From the NCBI GenBank assembly GCA_009911195.1, contig QXWV01000014.1, positions 1 through 50,648 on the forward strand: a DNA stretch of 50,648 bases, in the 5' to 3' direction. The position numbers and the translations under genes are program-made. Shown piece after piece: positions 45,588 to 50,648 of this stretch. This stretch comes from Lachnospiraceae bacterium (GTDB taxonomy: Bacteria > Bacillota > Clostridia > Lachnospirales > Lachnospiraceae). The notes beneath the pieces are model-generated. The model saw nothing but the letters and a program-made list of their open reading frames with translations, was not told the origin of the DNA and did not search any database. Numbering within the stretch: the stretch's first letter is position 1; each line of letters begins with the position of its first letter.

Positions 45588-46963
45588 CTATCCCCTTCTC
45601 CGTACGAACACCGGAATCACATCAACCGGCGTATTTGTCTCTATCCACAGGCCACCTTCATATTCCTTTCCTGTAAAAACCTCTGCCCATTCCTCCCCCT
45701 TGGGCAGATACACGCTGCGGTTCTTCTGCCCTGCGTAGAGAACCGGCGCAACCAACACATCAGGACCATACATATATTCATCCTCCACATCCCAGCAAAT
45801 GGTGTCCTTCGGATACATATAGAAAAGAGTCCTCATAACAGGCGTGCCCTTCTCATGGGCTTCTTCCATGAGTTTTCTCGTATACGGTCTCATCTGCTCT
45901 CTGTATTCCATATACTTCTTGCAAATACTGTATACTTCTTCCCCATAACCCCACACTTCATTGGCCGCGCCGGAACAACAGGACGCACCGCCAGTCATGC
46001 CGAACTGCGGCTGTCTTGGCTTCCTGTCGCCGTGCAGACGCATGACCGGACAAAATGTGCCCCATTTAAACCATCTGACGAAAAGTTCCCGGAATTTGGG
46101 GTCATCCGGATTGCCGCCATGAAATTCCCCGCTATCCGTGGTCCACCATGGAATCCCCGCAATTCCCATGTTAAGTCCGGCGGCGAGCTGGTTCCTCATG
46201 CTCTCAAAACTGGATGCAATATCACCCGACCATACAAGCGCACCGTATTTTTGACTGCCTATCCAAGCACAACGCAAGAGATATACGATATTCTTCTGGC
46301 CTTCCCGCTCCATACCTTCATAAAAGGTTTTGGCATAATCCACCGGATAGGTATTGCCAATCTGCAAGTTGGTTCCCGCGTGATAACGGTAATTATCAAA
46401 ATCATAAGCCGTATACTCCGGTTTCGCCTCATCCAGCCAAAACACCTTGATTCCCATATCATAGTAATTCTTCTTCGCTTTGTTCCAGACATAGTCCCTG
46501 GCCCTCGGATTCGTAGCGTCATAGTGAATCGTCGCACCTTGAAAATCCAGCCCCACACGAAACCCTCTCTCTGTGCGGATCAGATACCTTTTTTCCAGCA
46601 TTTCTTCATAATTTTCACAGTTTTTGTCCAATGAAAGAAGTCAATGACAATCAAATCAATAGGCAGATTCCTGCGGTTTCTGCAATACTCTTCCAAAAGC
46701 AAATGTCCGTCGCTATGAAAAAACATGATTTTTCCAAGCTTTGTAATCTCGGCCCGGATCTTGCTATTGACAATCTTTGCTCCCTGTTCGGTATAGGAAA
46801 TATCGGCATCCGACTTTTCCCTCCGGCAAAGCGCCCAATTTTTCTCCGGCATCCAGTTTTCTTTGGTGGCACGCACTCTCAGCGCATTTGGCCCCCATGG
46901 CTCAATCCATACTTCTTCCGCGTCATAATGGTAAACCAGTTTGTTATCTGTAATTTCCAGCAT
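45588..46963 (-). pseudogene. GH31 alpha-xylosidase/alpha-glucosidase, degraded
   Basis: An N-terminal piece (MLEITDNKLVYHYDAEEVW.., about 98 residues) is followed at about 46670 by a jump to LPIDLIVIDFFHW, which in intact YicI-type enzymes lies about 200 residues further on. At about 46622 a second junction drops some 45 residues and shifts the frame, after which NYEEMLEKRYLIRTERG continues. The catalytic region survives (KVFWLDEAKPEY nucleophile, LVWSGDIASSFE acid/base). It ends abruptly in VFVRRRG at a stop at 45588, lacking the C-terminal domains. It cannot be a functional enzyme. Confidence 0.88.
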
Positions 46964-47090
46964 GCTCTGTCTTCTGAGAAGTGATAAACGACCAATACAG
47001 AGGGAACAGCAGAGTACACAAAAACACTACCGAAACAATACTGAACAAAATATTTTTATTACGTGACAGCCTCTTTTCCTCATCCATCAT
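46944..47090 (-). pseudogene. MalG-type ABC sugar permease, N-terminal stub
   Basis: Only about 43 residues remain: MMDEEKRLSRNKNILFS followed by one membrane helix (VVFLCTLLFPLYWSFITS). The start overlaps the stop of the preceding permease (ATGA), as in intact operons. The sequence then runs straight into the start of the GH31 remnant, implying that the rest of the permease was deleted. Confidence 0.7.
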
Positions 47091-47985
47091 TCTTTCTCCC
47101 CATCCGTTGTCGCTTTGATATAGAAAACACCCACAAACAGCAATATCACAAGCAGCACATTTGCCACGGCAAATTCTTTGCTGTACTTAAACATTTCAAA
47201 GGACAGCTTATAAGAATAGGTGGACAGCATGTGCGTGGAATTAACCGACCCGCCGCTTGTCATAACATAGACCAGATTGTATACCTTAAAAGTGTAGATA
47301 AAGCCCAGAATCAATACCGACTCAATCGTCGGCTTTAAAAGCGGAAGCGTGATCTTCCAAAAGGTCTGTACTTTGCCCGCCCCGTTAATGGAGGCACTCT
47401 CATACAATTCCTTGGGGATGGTAGTCAGGCCGATGGAAATCAATATCATGTTAAAGGGGATGCCAATCCATACATTGGCACAGATTAGGGCAAACATAGC
47501 CGTTCCCGGCGTGTTCAGCCATTCAATGTTTTTGTCAATCAAATGCAGACTTCGTAGTATAAAATTTATGACACCTATGTCCGTTGCAAATAAAAGTTTG
47601 AACATCAATGCCGTAACTGTAACCGGTATCATCCACGGCATCAGCAGAATACCGCGCACCTGCTTTGCAAGCGAAAATCTTTGACTGAAAAAAGCGCCAG
47701 CACGAAACCAATGACAAATTGAAACACCAGACATAAAACCGTGTAGCGCAGTGTATTCCACAGGGAAGAGGTCAACACGTTGTCCTTAAAAAGTTCCAGA
47801 TAATTGTCAAATAGGATAAAGTTCTTAGTTCCCCTCACCAAATTGCCGGCATTGACATCCTGAAAGCTCAGGATTAGATTGCGGATAATCGGATATCCAA
47901 CAAAAATCAGCATATACAGAAAAGCCAGAAGCACAAATAGCATTCCCACATTATCATAGCGGAAGAATTTTTTCAGTTTTTCCAT
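47087..47985 (-). pseudogene. MalF/UgpA-type ABC sugar permease, frameshifted
   Basis: Two frames together encode one permease of about 295 residues: the N-terminal part with two helices (to about residue 100) and the remainder with the binding-protein-dependent transport signature (ESASINGAGKVQTFWKITLPLLKP). The break is at a run of six A/T at 47688-47693; adding one base would join LALF to FSQRFSLAKQVRG. AGGAGG precedes the start. It is first in the degraded glycoside operon; the binding-protein gene is not in the window. Confidence 0.85.
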
Positions 47986-48003
47986 GATAAAACCTCCTCG
48001 TAT

Positions 48004-48043
48004 AATAAGTTTGTAAGCAAGAAAAACAGCTTACAAACTTATT
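48004..48043. other. Perfect 15-bp inverted repeat upstream of the MalF-type gene
   Basis: AATAAGTTTGTAAGC (48004-48018) and GCTTACAAACTTATT (48029-48043) flank a 10-base loop. On the plus strand it is followed by CTTTTTTTG, so it is a fine plus-strand terminator, though no plus-strand gene precedes it. On the minus strand it sits in the leader, 19 bases before the permease start. Confidence 0.8.
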
Positions 48044-48424
48044 CTTTTTTTGATTAGACAGAAGGATAATTCTAAACATCCTTTCTGAAGATTCTTCTTC
48101 AATCATGCTGGTTCATCCATTCTCTGTCTATTGGTTAATAAGTTCCTTTATAGTCATGGCCCCAGATGTTACAATAAGTTCCATAAGAACTGTAGCTATG
48201 GTCATTGCTGCAAACCTCCTGCAAAGCGTTTGCTATTGCCAAGAAAGCTTGCAACCCTAATGCTACGCTAAGACTTATTACACAAATGCTGCATCCTGGT
48301 ATCTAGCCACCAGCAGGGTATTTCTGCCAGGCAATGCTCATAACGCGAGGTTTAGGCCGGCGTAGTGATCTGGGATAAGCCATGGTTACTCTTCTTCATT
48401 TTTATTGAAAGGTGGTGATGATCC
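48044..48424 (+). ncRNA. Long non-coding leader of an IS110 element, possible bridge RNA
   Basis: This stretch has no gene. It precedes the transposase directly and contains several short hairpins, for example CTGGT-atctagcc-ACCAG (48296-48313). In IS110-group elements the region upstream of the transposase encodes a structured guide (bridge) RNA. The element's ends cannot be placed by eye because IS110 lacks inverted repeats. Confidence 0.45.
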
Positions 48425-49588
48425 GTGAAAGAACCTATTGATTACCTCTCAACACTGTTTGTTGGGATTGACATTGCATCCCGTATTCATGTTATTTCTG
48501 CACTTGATTTCAATGAAAAGTTCTACATCAAGATGAAACCCTTAGAAAACACTCAGGAAGGTGCAATTCTTATGGAACAGATGATTTCTGATGTGTTAGA
48601 ACATAACCATCTGTTCAAATACGTTGTTATCGGTATGGAAGCCACTGGTTTCTATGGTGTCCATCTGGCGAATTATCTTTCTGCCAGTGACCTGCTTGCA
48701 CCATTCTCTGTCAGAGTTTACTGTCTCAATCCAAAGGAAGTTAAGAACTACAAGAAGTCCTTTAACCACATCGGAAAGAATGATGGCATAGATTCCTATG
48801 TGATCGCTGATTTTGCCCGTGTAGGACGTATTGCAATCAAACCTTGGCGTGGTTCCCAATACCTTGCCCTGCAGCGTCTTACCAGGCACCGTATGCACAT
48901 CACGGAATGTATCGCAAGAGAAAAAACTTACATGCTTAACAACATCTATCTCAAGTTCAGTCAATACGCATTACTTCGTGATGGACAGCATCCATTTGCA
49001 AACAAATATGGTGCCACAGCTGAAGCCATTCTTACTGAGTACGCAACGAATGAAGATATCGTAAACTCATCAGCAGAAGACCTCGTCGCTTTTATTAACT
49101 CTAAGAGCAAAGGTCGTATTGCTGATCCGGAAGAAACAGCAAAAATCTTACAGGCTGCAGCCCGCAACTCATACCGGCTTGATAAATGCCTTTATGAGCC
49201 GCTTACTATCTCAATCGCTTCGTCCTTTAACTGTATCAGTTCCTTTGAAAGAGAACTCAAAGCGATTGATAAAGCAATCCTTCAAACAGTTCAGGGACTA
49301 AACCCTGACGAGTACACGGTACTGAATTCCATTCCCGGGATCGGTAAAGTTTATTCAGCCGGTATCTTAGCCGAAATGGGTTCCATTAAGGCCTTTCCTA
49401 ATGCCAATGCTCTCGCAAAATACTGTGGTATCGTTTGGAATGATAACGACTCTGGCGACTTTGTAGCCGAAAACAAACACATGAGCAAAGCTTTCAGCAC
49501 TGCAAAAATCCCATACTTCATTCAGCATGGGATTGTCATTTCATATTCACTATTGCTTATTCGATGGAAGAACACTGCCACACAATAA
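48425..49588 (+). CDS. IS110 family transposase
   Basis: This 387-residue enzyme has the RuvC-like DEDD domain at the N-terminus (D16 in VGIDIAS, E72 in GMEATGFY, D120/D123 in KNDGIDSYVIADF) and the Transposase_20 domain at the C-terminus (SIPGIGKVYSAGILAEMG near residue 302, and S343 in NDSGDF as the likely serine nucleophile). The start is GTG with a GGTGGTGA binding site. After ENKHMSKA the sequence departs from the usual family ending (GN-x-LR) to FSTAKIPYFIQHG, so the last 30 or so residues may be altered and activity uncertain. Confidence 0.9.
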   Translation: MKEPIDYLSTLFVGIDIASRIHVISALDFNEKFYIKMKPLENTQEGAILMEQMISDVLEHNHLFKYVVIGMEATGFYGVHLANYLSASDLLAPFSVRVYCLNPKEVKNYKKSFNHIGKNDGIDSYVIADFARVGRIAIKPWRGSQYLALQRLTRHRMHITECIAREKTYMLNNIYLKFSQYALLRDGQHPFANKYGATAEAILTEYATNEDIVNSSAEDLVAFINSKSKGRIADPEETAKILQAAARNSYRLDKCLYEPLTISIASSFNCISSFERELKAIDKAILQTVQGLNPDEYTVLNSIPGIGKVYSAGILAEMGSIKAFPNANALAKYCGIVWNDNDSGDFVAENKHMSKAFSTAKIPYFIQHGIVISYSLLLIRWKNTATQ

Positions 49589-50081
49589 GTTGCCAATAAT
49601 ACCTGTTAAAAACTATTCTTCATCATATTCTTGTATTATTTTTCTATCTTTTAATCGAACCTCAATTTTTGAAAGTATCTTCGCTGGACCTAAATCTTTG
49701 TAATCGCTTGTTAGCTGTCCTAGTATAATAATGGTGTAGTCAATCAAGACTACTTGGTTAATAAATTTCTATAAATCAGATAACAGAAGAAGGGGTTCTT
49801 CCTTCATCAGATGTTATCCCAAAATAATTATCATGTCTGACAGCCCCTGATAGACACCAGATGAAACATAAGGTATTATCCCTTAGGATAGGACAAAGAA
49901 TGTTCACCTCCTTGGGAAGCTGATTTTCATCAACCTATACCTGCAATTAAGTCAATTCGTCCATTCGACAGGGTTTTATGTTTTAGCTGGTTGGGAGCCG
50001 GAAGGCTATACCCGAATAACACGCTAGGTTGTGTACCTGCCAGACTGGAAATAGATTCCTATCAGAAAGGAGCTTCTGCTC
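49589..50081 (+). ncRNA. Non-coding region upstream of the second IS110 copy
   Basis: No plus-strand gene is visible. The stretch from about 49760 to 50081 precedes the IS110 relic and contains several small hairpins (for example ATCC-ctta-GGAT near 49878), consistent with a leader that could once have encoded a bridge RNA. The first 180 bases carry an open frame on the minus strand (49613-49768) discussed separately. Confidence 0.35.
49613..49768 (-). pseudogene. Possible truncated protein fragment, unknown
   Basis: A minus-strand frame of 51 codons reads with natural protein composition: LIDYTIIILGQLTSDYK, then DLGPAKILSKIEVRLKD and a final QEYDEE before TAG. It has no proper start and begins right after a stop codon, so it looks like the C-terminal end of a gene cut off by IS110 insertion. 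I do not recognise the family. Confidence 0.35.
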
Positions 50082-50529
50082 ATGTCAAACAAAGTTGTTT
50101 TTAATTTTGATGATTTATCCCTCTCTGTTGGTATTGATGTCGGTGCTGACTTCTCCTGGATGTCTATTGCACTTCCAAACCAGCAGTTCGTAGGAAAGCC
50201 TTACAAAATCCTACATAACTGTATGGATTCCCTTACAACTGCTGTTTCCAAAATAAAAGAAAAGTACACAATGACCGTTTTGATTCAAAAAAAGCTGCTT
50301 TAGTTGGTTTGAAACCTGATTTGAAGGTTTCTCTTATGCCGTCTGATCTTGCCTTAAACTGCCGCAATTTATGCCGTGAATACTATGACCTGATGGATCA
50401 TCGCAGTGCTTATTTAAATAAGCTTCAGGGAGAATTACGAATGGCTTTCCCTCAGTACCTCGGCATTTTTTCCAAAGTTACAACCAATACATCTCTTACC
50501 TTGTTGGAAACTTATACCTCCCCATCCGC
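50082..50529 (+). pseudogene. IS110 family transposase relic
   Basis: The first 65 residues (SLSVGIDVGADFSWMSIAL, with the first DEDD aspartate) are intact, with AAAGGAG before the ATG. Near 50270-50300 an internal deletion and frame change occur; homology resumes at KPDLKVSLMPSDLALNC in another frame and runs to SLTLLETYTSPSA. It then stops at about 50529, where the window-end repeat begins, which must have replaced the 3' part of the gene. Confidence 0.85.
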
Positions 50530-50598
50530 TAGTTAACAACGGCGGACGCTGTGAGGGAAATAAAATGCTCTGTCGCCACGCTCCCGCTCCAAAAAAAG
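50530..50598. repeat. Right arm of the window-spanning inverted repeat
   Basis: This is the reverse complement of 8-75, with scattered single-base differences. It directly cuts off the IS110 transposase relic. Right after it, 50597-50645 forms a long hairpin, AGCGT..GGCACT..AGTGCC..ACGCT, flanked by A and T runs, which looks like a bidirectional terminator or the end of a mobile element. Confidence 0.85.
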
Positions 50599-50645
50599 CG
50601 TAGCGGGCACTAGGTTCGTGAACTACCTCACCAAGTGCCGACGCT
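50597..50645. terminator. Long hairpin at the right window end
   Basis: AGCGT pairs with ACGCT and, inside, GGGCACTaGGT pairs with ACCaAGTGCC, leaving a loop around ttcgtgaactacc that can form a further small stem. On the minus strand it is followed by TTTTTTTGG and on the plus strand by CTTTT at the window edge. It is terminator-like in both directions. Confidence 0.6.
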
Positions 50646-50648
50646 TTT

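Overview
The window looks like the chromosome of a motile, low-to-mid GC Gram-positive anaerobe, most likely a member of the Lachnospiraceae (Clostridia). The evidence is the gene content and order: mbl-flhO-flhP with a rod-binding protein, yvyF and comF; cdaA-ybbR-glmM; HPr; a long-form leuA; uvrBA; and a DUF3048 lipoprotein. Ribosome binding sites are strong AGGAGG types. The two window ends carry the same ~70-bp sequence in opposite orientation, so the window may be a contig that stops in repeats.

Layout. 1-2.3 kb: an unknown two-helix membrane protein and a PD-(D/E)XK (Rpn/transposase-like) nuclease. 2.5-7.9 kb (minus): nucleotide-sugar and envelope genes (rfbD, a divergent PAP2 protein, a large polytopic membrane protein, GDP-fucose synthase, manC). 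7.9-8.5 kb: a hairpin-rich gene-free stretch. 8.6-9.8 kb: a DUF3048 lipoprotein on the plus strand. 9.8-29.5 kb (minus): core housekeeping genes, read from high to low coordinates as uvrB, uvrA, mbl, flhO, flhP, flgJ-like, recD2, comF, yvyF, two unknown membrane proteins, cdaA, ybbR, glmM, HPr, leuA. A LexA-type box lies upstream of uvrBA, and a 102-bp unit repeated three times lies between mbl and flhO.

29.7-37.6 kb is a mobile-element graveyard: a truncated, frameshifted tyrosine integrase, an IS3/IS150-type element with a damaged orfA, an IS21 element with an amber stop in istA, a PIN-domain toxin-antitoxin pair, a 5'-truncated ISLre2 transposase and an orphan IS3 orfA. 37.8-45.5 kb (minus) is an intact-looking sugar operon under LicT-type antitermination: licT, chbG-like deacetylase, GH1 6-phospho-beta-glycosidase, PTS IIBC and IIA (split by a frame change), then after a terminator a NagZ-like GH3 enzyme and pgmB. 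The set suggests import and cleavage of a beta-linked disaccharide, perhaps an acetylated amino-sugar one. 45.6-48.0 kb is a decaying glycoside operon: GH31 with two internal deletions, a MalG-type permease stub and a MalF-type permease with a homopolymer frameshift. 48.0-50.6 kb holds two IS110-family elements, one with a full-length transposase whose C-terminus departs from the family pattern and one relic, each preceded by a long non-coding leader that could hold a bridge RNA.

I see no CRISPR array, rRNA or tRNA. The most promising leads are the hairpin array upstream of rfbD, the triple 102-bp repeat, the IIBC/IIA frame change, the chbG/GH3/pgmB sugar operon and the IS110 leaders.
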